NCBI GenBank assembly: GCA_947260025.1
Contig: CAMYON010000009.1
Span: forward strand, 1-52,206
Origin: an uncultured Gammaproteobacteria bacterium
GTDB taxonomy: Bacteria > Pseudomonadota > Gammaproteobacteria > GCA-001735895
Length of the DNA: 52,206 nt
Direction of reading: 5' to 3'
Positions 17,519 to 25,929 of the stretch are shown piece after piece (positions within the stretch are counted from its first letter, which is position 1; every line of letters begins with the position of its first letter). The position numbers and the translations under genes were made by a program. The notes under the pieces were generated by a model that searched no databases, was not told where the DNA came from, and saw only the letters and a list, made by a program, of their open reading frames with translations.

Positions 17519-20500
17519 TCACAACACCATCGAAAGCTCGGTTTCGATGCATTCGAGGATTTCATCGTCGATGAACGGCTTGGCGATGAAGCGGTTGACG
17601 CCAGCGTCTTCCGCCTGCTGGCGGTGCTTGGCCATGTTTCTCGAGGTAATCATGACGACCGGCAGCCCCGGCTGGTCGCTGGTGTTACGAATATAGCTGA
17701 CCAGGTCGAATCCGTTCATGCGCGGCATTTCGAGGTCGGTCAGGACGATGTCCGGATTCTCGGCGCGAATGATATTGATGGCTTCCAGCCCGTCGCGAGC
17801 CAGCAGCGCCTCGTAGCCGCTGTCGCGCATCAACTGGCCGAGTGAATTGCGCACGCTGAGCGAATCGTCCACGATCAGGACCCTGGTCAGGCTGAGCTCC
17901 TCGGCGGCCGGCGACTGGGCGTTGATGTGGCCGATATCCAGATCGGTGTTTTCCAGCACCTGCAGCATCGACGCCAGATCGAGCACGGGCACCACCTCGC
18001 CGTTACCAAGCATCGAAACACCGGCGATGCCGCTGATCGACTTGATGTAGGCACCCATGTTTTTGACCACGAGGTCGTAACTGGTGACGACGCGTTCGAC
18101 TACCACCGCGGCGATGCCACTTGCAGTCTGGACCAGCACCACGTTGTATTGGTCCAGGTTGTCGCGCATATGCCGATCGGCCGAGCCGATCAGCGCATTC
18201 AGCGTATAAGCCGGGTAGGTCTCGTCCTCGAGCTGGAAACTCAGCGCATCGCCGAGGTTCTCGATGAACCCGGTGCCGGGCGACAGAATCTGGGTCAGCG
18301 ACAGGGTCGGGATGGCATAGAGATTATCCTTGCCGACCCCCGTCAACAGGCAGTGGCTGGTGAGCAGCGTGAGCGGCAGTCGCAGCGAGACGCGGGTGCC
18401 GCCGTCCTTGCCGTCGCCCACTTTCATCGTCCCGTTGAGCGACTGGATGGTGTTGTTGACCACGTCCATGCCGACGCCGCGGCCAGAGACCTGGGTCACC
18501 TGTTCGCGAGTGGAAAATCCGGTTTGCAGGATCAACAGCGCCAACGATTCGTTGTCACGCGTGTCGTCTGCCGCGAGCAGCCCCCGCTGGATCGCCGTGG
18601 CGCGAATGCGGGCATAGTCGAGACCACGGCCATCGTCACTGCAGTTGACCACGACGTTATTACCCTGCTGGATGAACTCGAGGGAAATCTGGCCCACCGG
18701 CGATTTACCGGCGGCAGCACGCGCGTCACTGTCTTCGATGCCGTGATCGACGGCGTTGCGTAACATGTGCATCAGCGGAGCGGCGAGCTTGCTCAACACG
18801 TCGCCGTCGAGCAGCAATTCCTGACCGTGGATAGACAGCTCGGCCTGCTTGTCGGTACTGCGACAGACCTGGCGCACGGTGCGCTGCAGGCGCGAGGCGA
18901 TCGTGCTAACCGGCACCAACCGCGTGGTCACGACCATTTGCTGCAACTCCTTGTTCAGGCGTTGCTGTTCGAGAAACAGCGAATCGAGTTCATAAACCTC
19001 GCCGGTAAATCCGCGCAGGATTTCACGCGAGTCGGCGACGGCCTCGATGTAGGCGTGCGTCGCACTGTAGAATTCGTCGTACTCGTCCATTTCCAGTGCG
19101 TCGAACTCGCCGTCGGCACCCATGGCCTGGCCGCGGTGCTTGGCCGCCATGCTGCGCACGCTGACGAGGTTTTCCAGTTCGTAACGTTGCTGCTGCAGGT
19201 GGCCGTCGTTGTTTCGAATCAGCTTTTCGCCGTCTTCGAGGCGGTTCAGGCGTTCCTGGATCTGGGCCGCGGTTACCGCCGTCTCACTCACGAGACGGAA
19301 AATATTATCGAGCAGCTTGAGCGGTACGCGGACGGTTTCTTCGGCGGCGGGGGCCGCTGCCGGTTCCTCTTCCTCACCGCGACGCTCGGGTTGCCCGCTA
19401 TCGGCTTCGGTTGTCGGCTGGGCCGCGATCTCGGGTGCTTGCGCAGCATCGCTGAAATCGCTCTCGCTGATCTGGCCGCTGTCGATCCGGTTGGCCCAGT
19501 CGAGCACATCCTGCAACACCCGTTGCGACTCCGGCGGTGGCGGCACCATCCCCTGCAGGGCTTCGATCATCGCCTCGATCAGGTCGCTCGCTTCCTGCAT
19601 CGTGTGCGAGAGACCCACGGGCGGTTGAAAATGGTGGCGGGCGATGTACTCGAAGATATCCTCGAGGTGATGCGACAGGTTGGCGAGTCCCCTCGCCCCG
19701 ATCAGGTTACCGGAACCCTTGAGGGTATGCGCGATGCGCTGGGCGGCTTCGACGTTGGCCTGGACGTCGACACCCTGGGTGATCGCCGCGGTCAGGTTAG
19801 ACAGGGCTTCGGCATGGCCTGGCGATTCGGCAAAAAAAGCGTCGATCAGCTCAGGACTGGTATCGGCCGAAATTTCCAGCGAAACGTCTTCCGCGGTGGC
19901 CTCGACTTCGCGCTCCTCGGCGACGAATTCGCTGCTGACCTCGACCGTTTTGGCCAGGCCCTCGATCAGGGTGCGCAGTTCGCGATACGGTACCGGTTGC
20001 GGCCAGGCCTCGAATTCGAGGTAGTCGACGACGGCCAGGCAGCGACTGTCGTCCTCGGGTTGCAGCAGGTGTTCGATGACCACCAGCGGCCAGCCGCGTA
20101 ACACGTCGATCGCTTCGAGACGCGCGTCCCCGTCGGTGGTCGCGATCAGCGCCAGGTTCTGGTTCAAAAAGCCGCAAACGAAGTTCAGACCCTGCAAATC
20201 GAGCTCGACCGCAATGGATTCGATCCGGCCGAGGATATCCAGGTAAGCCTCGACCAGCGGCAGAGACGCCTCACTCGCCCCCGTTGCGGCCAGTTGCAGC
20301 GCGAGCGCGTCGAGCTGGGGAGTGACTTCCTTGATTTCGTAGGCGAGCATGCCGAGCAGATCGTCTTCGTCGAATTCGGCGTCGGTGTCGGCAAACGGAT
20401 CTTCGTCGGGCAGGCCCGGAAACGCGGTGACGACGGGCTCCGGCGACGCTTCCGATTCGGGAAACGCTGCCAGCGATGCCTCGCCTGCAGCCGCCGGCGC

Positions 20501-20893
20501 CGCTTCACCGTCGGCAACCATCAACGGCAAGAGGCCTTCCCGCACAGGCTCCGACAGCGGCTGGAGCAGTAACCCGGCGAGCTCGTCGTTCGGTGCTTCG
20601 ACGTAGATTCGGGCGTCGCCGAACCAGTCCAGCAACAGCGCGGCCGTGCCGGCGTCGATGGCGGTTGCCTCGCTGCCGACGTGGGCGAGCAACGCATCGA
20701 CGACCATGTATAAATTGCTCTCGCCGGCCTGCTCGCAAGCCCAAAGCAGGTTCTCGAGATGACCCGTGCAGGCCTGGCGTAAGCCGTCACTGTCCACACC
20801 GCCGGCGCTTGCGAGCGTATCGGCGAGGTCGGCGTGAGCAAGGTCGAGCAGCGTCAGCACTGCGTCCAGGTTATCCGTGTTGTCGTCTATCAT
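17519..20893 (-). CDS. ChpA/CheA-type hybrid histidine kinase with C-terminal receiver
   Basis: Central kinase of a chemosensory phosphorelay, 1124 residues, cytoplasmic. Order: degenerate Hpt-like helical domains (about 1-320), one intact Hpt with phospho-acceptor His389 in AHTLKGSG, an acidic Ala/Pro/Glu linker (about 490-520), a dimerisation region, the HATPase domain (N box HMLRNAVDHGIE, G box DDGRGLD and GRGVGMDVV), a CheW-like domain (TLLTSHCLLTGVGKDNLYAIP), and a receiver with the acceptor Asp in PDIVLTDLEMPRMNGFDL. Pseudomonas ChpA is much longer with several Hpt sites; this one is a reduced version. It starts 47 bases after the MCP gene stop. Confidence 0.88.
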   Translation of the reverse strand: MIDDNTDNLDAVLTLLDLAHADLADTLASAGGVDSDGLRQACTGHLENLLWACEQAGESNLYMVVDALLAHVGSEATAIDAGTAALLLDWFGDARIYVEAPNDELAGLLLQPLSEPVREGLLPLMVADGEAAPAAAGEASLAAFPESEASPEPVVTAFPGLPDEDPFADTDAEFDEDDLLGMLAYEIKEVTPQLDALALQLAATGASEASLPLVEAYLDILGRIESIAVELDLQGLNFVCGFLNQNLALIATTDGDARLEAIDVLRGWPLVVIEHLLQPEDDSRCLAVVDYLEFEAWPQPVPYRELRTLIEGLAKTVEVSSEFVAEEREVEATAEDVSLEISADTSPELIDAFFAESPGHAEALSNLTAAITQGVDVQANVEAAQRIAHTLKGSGNLIGARGLANLSHHLEDIFEYIARHHFQPPVGLSHTMQEASDLIEAMIEALQGMVPPPPESQRVLQDVLDWANRIDSGQISESDFSDAAQAPEIAAQPTTEADSGQPERRGEEEEPAAAPAAEETVRVPLKLLDNIFRLVSETAVTAAQIQERLNRLEDGEKLIRNNDGHLQQQRYELENLVSVRSMAAKHRGQAMGADGEFDALEMDEYDEFYSATHAYIEAVADSREILRGFTGEVYELDSLFLEQQRLNKELQQMVVTTRLVPVSTIASRLQRTVRQVCRSTDKQAELSIHGQELLLDGDVLSKLAAPLMHMLRNAVDHGIEDSDARAAAGKSPVGQISLEFIQQGNNVVVNCSDDGRGLDYARIRATAIQRGLLAADDTRDNESLALLILQTGFSTREQVTQVSGRGVGMDVVNNTIQSLNGTMKVGDGKDGGTRVSLRLPLTLLTSHCLLTGVGKDNLYAIPTLSLTQILSPGTGFIENLGDALSFQLEDETYPAYTLNALIGSADRHMRDNLDQYNVVLVQTASGIAAVVVERVVTSYDLVVKNMGAYIKSISGIAGVSMLGNGEVVPVLDLASMLQVLENTDLDIGHINAQSPAAEELSLTRVLIVDDSLSVRNSLGQLMRDSGYEALLARDGLEAINIIRAENPDIVLTDLEMPRMNGFDLVSYIRNTSDQPGLPVVMITSRNMAKHRQQAEDAGVNRFIAKPFIDDEILECIETELSMVL

Positions 20894-20940
20894 CGATTTA
20901 CCGATTCTTCGTTATTGGCAAGCAGCTACCCGCCCCCGTA

Positions 20941-22749
20941 TCAGGAGGCTTCCGGCAGCTTGAACACGTTGACCGACTCGAGCAGCTGCTGCGAGAACTG
21001 CAACAGGTTGGTCGCCTGGGCGGCCTGCAGCTTGATCTCGGTGTTGGTTTCCTCGGTACTCTTCTGCGCCTCCTCGGTCTTGGTGCGCAGCACCTTGCTG
21101 AACTGGGCCTGCATCATGGAGCGCTTGGCGATTTGCTCTACCGCATGCACCAGCTCGGCGGTGGTTTCCTGGGTGATCTGCATCTTGACACCGGAGGCCT
21201 GCGCCAGCTCACTTCCCTCCACGACCTGTGCGATAGCCTTGTTCATCGCCGCCATGGTTTCCGCGGTTTCTACCTGGATGTTGTTGATCAGGCCCGCGAT
21301 TTCAGAGGTCGAGTCGCGCGACGATTCCGCCAGCCGCTGAACTTCGTTGGCAACGACCGCGAAGCCGCGGCCCGCGTCGCCCGCCGCCGCGGCCTGCATC
21401 GAGGCGTTGAGCGACAGGATATGCGTGCGTTCCGCGATGTTGTTGATGATTTCGACCACCGAGTTGATTTCCTGCGAACGCTCACCGAGACGCTTGATGC
21501 GTTTCTCGGTTTCGGCGATCGTTTCACGGATTTCGTTCATGCCCTGCGAGGTCCGGGTTACCGTCTGCAGCGCTTCCTCGGTCGACACCGTCGCCTTGGC
21601 GGCAATATCGTTACTGAGCTTCGCCTGGCGAGCAATCATCACCATGGCTTTCGAGGCTTCGTCCAGCTTGCTCATCGTATCCTCGATGATCACGCGCTCC
21701 TCGTCAGCAAGCTGGTTGATCTTACCGCCCTGGGATTCGACGGTGGATGCCGCTTCAGCGACCTGGTTCGAAATCTGGCGAATCTGCCCCAGTACCCGGG
21801 CGGTTTCCGTGGTCAGCATGTTCATGGCGTCGGCCACCGGACCGGTCACGTCTTCGGCGATCGGCACCCGAACGGTCAGATCACGATCACTGAGCTCGGA
21901 TACCGCTTCGAGCAGCATGATGACCGAGTTGTTGAGATTGTCGTTATCCTCGGACACCCTGGCCATCGACGACACCCTCTCGTCGAGCATGTTGTCGAAA
22001 GCGCCGGCGAGCTCGCCCAGCTCGTCGCTGGTCTTCAGTCCGGTGCGTGCCTCGATATCACCCGCGGAAACTCTCTTCACCGCATCCGAGATGATCGCTA
22101 TCGGACCGCTGATCGACGAGTAAACCCCGGTACCGAGAATGGTGGCGGCCAGCACGCCGATAAGAATAACGAGGGCGACCGCCATCAGGTAAACGTTCGC
22201 GAGCCGATCGCTTTCCGCGTAGATGGCCGCTGCCTCGATCGAACTCAGGTTCGACAGGGCGTCCGCCGAGTTCAGGAACGGATCGGTGTATCCGTGGAGA
22301 TCGTTGATGACCCAGACCAGCAGCCGATCGATATCGCGCATGGCAACCAGTTGCAACAGTTCGGCATAACCCTGGCGCACCAGCTCGATTTCGAGGCCGA
22401 AAGTATCGTCGAAGAATTCCTTGTTTTTCGGATCCACCGCGATGATCGCCTGTTGTGCCTGCCAGAGCCGTTCGAACTCCTCGGAACCGGCCTTGAGCAG
22501 ACGTTCCGCCTGGCTCCATTCGAGCGTGCCGGCGGATAACTCCTGCCCGACGTCGAGCATGTGATAACGCACCGAGCCTGCGATCCGGGAGAAGGTCGCG
22601 GCTTCCGCGGTCTTGACGTTCAGTGTTTTGGTGTCGGCCACCATTCCGGTCATGCCGACCAGGGTTACGCCGCCGATCGAAACGATCGTCAGAGTCAACG
22701 CGCTGATCAGAACGATGAGTCGACGACTGATTTTGCTGTTTTTAAACAT
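20941..22749 (-). CDS. Methyl-accepting chemotaxis protein (PilJ-like)
   Basis: 602-residue inner-membrane receptor. TM1 is about residues 11-31 and TM2 about 188-213 (VYLMAVALVILIGVLAATILGTGVY), with a periplasmic helical domain of about 155 residues between. HAMP follows (SGPIAIISDAVKRVSAGDIEARTGLKTSDELGELAGAFDNML), then a second HAMP-like segment and the signalling hairpin whose tip is NASMQAAAAGDAGRGFAVVANEVQRLAESS, close to PilJ-type receptors. No C-terminal pentapeptide for CheR docking is present. It lies between the PDC sensor gene and the kinase, as pilJ lies before chpA in Pseudomonas. Confidence 0.88.
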   Translation of the reverse strand: MFKNSKISRRLIVLISALTLTIVSIGGVTLVGMTGMVADTKTLNVKTAEAATFSRIAGSVRYHMLDVGQELSAGTLEWSQAERLLKAGSEEFERLWQAQQAIIAVDPKNKEFFDDTFGLEIELVRQGYAELLQLVAMRDIDRLLVWVINDLHGYTDPFLNSADALSNLSSIEAAAIYAESDRLANVYLMAVALVILIGVLAATILGTGVYSSISGPIAIISDAVKRVSAGDIEARTGLKTSDELGELAGAFDNMLDERVSSMARVSEDNDNLNNSVIMLLEAVSELSDRDLTVRVPIAEDVTGPVADAMNMLTTETARVLGQIRQISNQVAEAASTVESQGGKINQLADEERVIIEDTMSKLDEASKAMVMIARQAKLSNDIAAKATVSTEEALQTVTRTSQGMNEIRETIAETEKRIKRLGERSQEINSVVEIINNIAERTHILSLNASMQAAAAGDAGRGFAVVANEVQRLAESSRDSTSEIAGLINNIQVETAETMAAMNKAIAQVVEGSELAQASGVKMQITQETTAELVHAVEQIAKRSMMQAQFSKVLRTKTEEAQKSTEETNTEIKLQAAQATNLLQFSQQLLESVNVFKLPEAS

Positions 22750-22798
22750 GATTCAAACCCTATAACTGTGTTTTAACTTGATTGAAGTTCGCGAGTGT

Positions 22799-23371
22799 CT
22801 ATTGCTGCTGGGTCAGGTAGTCGACCGAAACACCCAGTACCAGGACACCAACGGTTCGGTCCTGGGATAAAATCGGTGCGCTGATCTGCACCTGGGTTTT
22901 CTGGGTACTGTCGTCGAACTCGAGCGGACCGATAAAGACGACCCCGTTGCCGTTGTTGTAGGACGCGGTCCACTTTTCCTCGTCGCCCTGCCAGTAGTCA
23001 CTGGTGGGCGGGAAGGCGGCGACATTGGCGCCCTGGTTGTCGGTCAGGAACACTTCGTCGATCGCGACATTGTTTTCTACCCGTCGCTCGAAATACCGCG
23101 CCACGCTGTTCCCGGTAATGTCCCGGATCAGCGCGATGAGTTCGCCACCGGCATTCTTCCATTCGTCGTCGCGGCGTTTGATTTCGGCTAGTGCGATCTG
23201 TTCACTGTTCTGCGCCTCGACCGCGCGCACGATACTCGGGTTGAGCGCCATGTGACGGGCGAAGCGGATCTTGACCTGCAGCAGGTCCTCGAGTTCTTCC
23301 TGGCTCAAGTCGTTGGCCAGTACCAGGCCGGGTGCGACCAGCAGGCTGATAAACAAAATTTTTCGAAACAT
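22799..23371 (-). CDS. Periplasmic PDC/Cache-type sensor domain protein
   Basis: 190 residues: a signal peptide (about 1-19, ending LVLA-ND) and then one domain with no membrane anchor. A long helix (LLQVKIRFARHMALNPSIVRAVEAQN) leads into DEVFLTDNQGANVAAFPPTSDYWQGDEEKWTASY and ISAPILSQDRTVGVLVLGVSVDYL. This is the strand order of PDC (Cache) ligand-binding domains normally fused to receptors. Here it is a free periplasmic protein encoded beside the MCP, so it may present a ligand to that receptor (inference). Confidence 0.78.
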   Translation of the reverse strand: MFRKILFISLLVAPGLVLANDLSQEELEDLLQVKIRFARHMALNPSIVRAVEAQNSEQIALAEIKRRDDEWKNAGGELIALIRDITGNSVARYFERRVENNVAIDEVFLTDNQGANVAAFPPTSDYWQGDEEKWTASYNNGNGVVFIGPLEFDDSTQKTQVQISAPILSQDRTVGVLVLGVSVDYLTQQQ

Positions 23372-23423
23372 GACTCAATTCTCCGGATCGATGTTTTATG
23401 GCGTCGTTAAACGTTCGTCGGTT

Positions 23424-23969
23424 CTAAAGGTTTTCGCCCAGGGCGGTGAAGAACGCTTGCGCGTCCCACTCGACCCAGGCATGTTCGTCTTTCAGGTAAA
23501 ACTGCCGCGCATGCTCGCGGATCAGCGCCGGCAACGCCGGCTCGGTCGTCGTGACGTCCTCGTCAAGCAGCACCAGCAGCCGTGGAAAATCGTCCACCCA
23601 AAAAGCGGCCGCGGTCTCGTTCTGGCCGACCACGATCAGGCGCCGTTTGCCGGCCGGCGGTTCGAGCTCGAACAGCACGTGCAAATCGAACACCGGGATC
23701 ATGCTGCCGCGCACGCTGATGACCCCGTCGAACCACGGCAGGGTATTGGGCAGGCGGCAAACCGCCGGACGTTCGATCAGCTCGCTGACCTCGTGCTTCG
23801 GCAGTACCAGTCCGATGTTGCCAATCAGCACGGTGTGGACCTGCAGATCGTGATCGTCGTCGACCGCGGCGCCGAGGTCGAACAGCAGATCCTCGCCCGA
23901 TTCGAGGTCCGGATTCGGGACCTCGTCGGTCAGCGGGCCTTGTTCCTGTTGTGCGTGCACGGAGCTCAT
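23424..23969 (-). CDS. CheW-like coupling protein (PilI-like)
   Basis: 181 residues from ATG 23969 (an alternative TTG start lies two codons upstream). An acidic N-terminal 40 residues precede a CheW fold: QVHTVLIGNIGLVLPKHEVSELIERPAVCRLPNTLPWFDGVISVRGSMIPVFDLHVLFE, with the usual GVISVRG/IPVFDL motif that docks receptor and kinase, then RLIVVGQNETAAAFWVDDF. Lies 7 bases after the PilH-like receiver gene. Position and length agree with PilI of the Pil-Chp system. Confidence 0.82.
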   Translation of the reverse strand: MSSVHAQQEQGPLTDEVPNPDLESGEDLLFDLGAAVDDDHDLQVHTVLIGNIGLVLPKHEVSELIERPAVCRLPNTLPWFDGVISVRGSMIPVFDLHVLFELEPPAGKRRLIVVGQNETAAAFWVDDFPRLLVLLDEDVTTTEPALPALIREHARQFYLKDEHAWVEWDAQAFFTALGENL

Positions 23970-23976
23970 CAGCAAA

Positions 23977-24342
23977 TCAGATGTAAGTGTTCAGTTGCTT
24001 GACAATCACATCGCTGTCGATCGGCTTGGTCAGCAGCGCCTTGGCGCCCTGCTTTTCCGCCCAGATGTGATCGGCGCGTTGATTCTTGGTGCTGACGAAT
24101 ACCACCGGAATTTCGCTGGTGTCGTCGTTGCGCGTAATTTCCCGGCAGGCACCGTAGCCGTCGAGGTCGTCCATAACGATATCCATGAACACCATGCTGG
24201 GTTTTTCGGCCTGGGTCTTTGCGACCGCTTCCTTGCCCGAGGTCGCGGTGATCACCTGGTAACCAGCATCGGAAACAATTTCCTTCAGCTGTTGCAGGTG
24301 CGCGGCGGTATCGTCGACCACCAGTACTTTTTTCATCGCCAT
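23977..24342 (-). CDS. Single-domain response regulator (PilH-like)
   Basis: 121 residues from ATG 24342 (GGAG ribosome site nine bases before). A stand-alone receiver: VLVVDDTAAHLQQLKEIVSDAG, phospho-acceptor Asp in SMVFMDIVMDDLDGYGACREI, the switch Ser/Thr region VVFVSTKNQRAD and the conserved Lys in ALLTKPIDSD. Length and the DLDGYGACREI phrase match PilH-type regulators. It acts as phosphate acceptor from the ChpA-like kinase (family knowledge). Confidence 0.85.
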   Translation of the reverse strand: MAMKKVLVVDDTAAHLQQLKEIVSDAGYQVITATSGKEAVAKTQAEKPSMVFMDIVMDDLDGYGACREITRNDDTSEIPVVFVSTKNQRADHIWAEKQGAKALLTKPIDSDVIVKQLNTYI

Positions 24343-24411
24343 ATCGTTTATCTCCAATCGAGTTTCAAATTCATATTTCAGTTGATTTCAGGATTTCTTT
24401 CGCCCGCCCAT

Positions 24412-25176
24412 TCACTGCGCCCGGGCGATCTGCGCAAACTGCTCCTTGTGGCGGGCCAGGCCTTTACCGAGTTCGTCGGCGAGACGCTCGTCCGCCGGCG
24501 GCTTGGTGATGTAGGCGTCGCAGCCGGACATCGTGCCCCGGACCTTGTCGAAGGGTGATTTCTTACTGGTCAGCATCACCACGTAGGCGCCATTGTCGGC
24601 CTTGATCTGCTTGCAGACCTTGTAACCATCGACGCCTTCCATCATGACGTCGAGAAAGATCAGGGCATAGTCGTGCCGGGACGCCTTCTGAATGGCTTCT
24701 TCGCCATTGGTCGCAAAACTGAGGTTGATCGGAAAATCGGCCAGCTGCTCCAGCTTGTGCTCCATGTACTTGCGCACCGGGAAGCTGTCGTCGACGACGA
24801 GAATGTCGAGCGCCGAGGGCTCGCTCTTGTCGTCCTGCAAATCCAGCGTGGATTGATCGATAATGCCTTCGAGCGCCGCGATGAGCTTCTGCACCCGAAT
24901 CGGACGCTGGATGGTGCTGGCGGCGCCCACGAGGTCGGCATTGTCGGTCAGCATCAGCGAAGACAGGAGTTCATTGTCCTGGCGCAAGTCGGTCCAGGTG
25001 CGGATCGCGACGGGATCGTCGCCGTTCACGAGGATCAGATCCGCGTGCTCGATCTGCTCCGGCGGAATCAGGGCGAAGTTTTCCCTAAGCTGCGGGGCCA
25101 GCGTGAAGATGCTTTTGAGCACCTTGGTTTCGAGTTCTGTCAGGCCCAGGTAGCTGAGATAAATACCGTCATGCAT
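24412..25176 (-). CDS. Response regulator with degenerate N-terminal receiver-like domain (PilG position)
   Basis: 254 residues. The C-terminal half (about 123-245) is an intact receiver: LDILVVDDSFPVRKYMEHKL, acceptor Asp in YALIFLDVMMEGVDGYKVCKQI, VVMLTSKKSPFDK and AYITKPPADE. The N-terminal half has the hydrophobic strand pattern of a receiver (ADLILVNGDDP, LLSSLMLTDN) but lacks the acidic pocket and acceptor Asp, so it looks like a pseudo-receiver. It is the first gene of the chemosensory run, where pilG stands in Pseudomonas; PilG itself has only one receiver. It may signal to a pilus motor or other output (inference). Confidence 0.75.
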   Translation of the reverse strand: MHDGIYLSYLGLTELETKVLKSIFTLAPQLRENFALIPPEQIEHADLILVNGDDPVAIRTWTDLRQDNELLSSLMLTDNADLVGAASTIQRPIRVQKLIAALEGIIDQSTLDLQDDKSEPSALDILVVDDSFPVRKYMEHKLEQLADFPINLSFATNGEEAIQKASRHDYALIFLDVMMEGVDGYKVCKQIKADNGAYVVMLTSKKSPFDKVRGTMSGCDAYITKPPADERLADELGKGLARHKEQFAQIARAQ

Positions 25177-25719
25177 GATCTAGACCTCGACCACGGACGG
25201 TAGATTCCGACTAATTCGGTGCTGCGGTTTATTGCACGCGGGCTTCCCTGGCCTCGTTAGTTCATCGGACGCGAGATACGCGCCGTGATTCTCTCTGCTC
25301 ATCCATTGGCCGGTGCCGGTAACCAGTAATGCAGGTTTGGCCAATTTTCGGCTCCCCTCGTTATCATGATCGAACTGATATGTATAGTTCAAGATTTCAC
25401 GATCTACAGGTAAAAATATGCACTGAAACGTCCGTGGGGCGGGGTTTTTGGCTGATTCCCAATGACTTCCGGCTCGAACTTCGAGTGGTTTGCTAACAAC
25501 GGACAAGTCGCGTTGCCGACAGGCGTATCAAATCGGCCGACAAACGTCGCTTTTTGCCGAATAGACGGGCAAACGACAGAAACCCGTCACTATTTCTGGT
25601 TCCAGGAAAACTGACCTTCACCGACCGGGCTGCTAGCAAAAAAAATTTCGAGTTACCCGCAAAAATCGTTTCCGACCCCATCATTCCCTCCTCCATTCCG
25701 TCATTCCTGCCCCCATCTC

Positions 25720-25776
25720 GTCATTCCCGCGTAAGCGGCGGTCCGTACGCCGGACCGCGGCGTCCCGGAATCTCGT
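25720..25776. repeat. TCATTCCCGCG repeat with nested hairpin
   Basis: CGTCATTCCCGCGTAAGCGG opens the unit, a perfect GGTCCG/CGGACC stem with a five-base loop sits in the middle, and CCCGGAATCTCG closes it. A REP-like unit with an insertion in the loop relative to the copy at 25805. Confidence 0.7.
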
Positions 25777-25804
25777 AAATCACCCTCACTCCCGCCTCCA
25801 TACC

Positions 25805-25829
25805 GTCATTCCCGCGCAAGCGGGAATCT
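25805..25829. repeat. TCATTCCCGCGCAAGCGGGAAT repeat
   Basis: ATTCCCGCG, a short loop and CGGGAAT form a compact hairpin. The same sequence family occurs at 25720 and 38631. Such units are widespread intergenic REP-like repeats in proteobacteria. Confidence 0.8.
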
Positions 25830-25929
25830 CCAGACTCTCGGTGATTTACGCTAACTCACCCGAATCGCCGACCTGGAACGGGATCTACTAAACCCGCCAT
25901 ATCGATTAACCTGTTATCCTAATTCCGTA

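Larger units (their letters stand above)
25177..25929. other. Repeat-containing intergenic gap
   Basis: No convincing gene. It must hold the promoter for the minus-strand chemosensory operon, but I cannot fix -35/-10 boxes. From about 25678 it contains several copies or decayed copies of a TCATTCCCG repeat. The possible short reading frames here lack ribosome sites and overlap the repeats. Confidence 0.6.

Noticed and set aside
18767..22539. Long plus-strand frames (444 and 687 codons) opposite the kinase and receptor genes
   Set aside because: Low-complexity, Arg/Gly/His-rich translations with no domains, exactly opposite well-supported chemosensory genes.
25493..25778. Short frames in the gap before the amidohydrolase gene
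   Set aside because: They run into TCATTCCCG repeats, lack ribosome sites and give no protein-like pattern.
25678..25830. CRISPR array from repeated TCATTCCCG units
   Set aside because: Units are unevenly spaced, self-palindromic and differ in length, with no uniform spacers and no cas genes.
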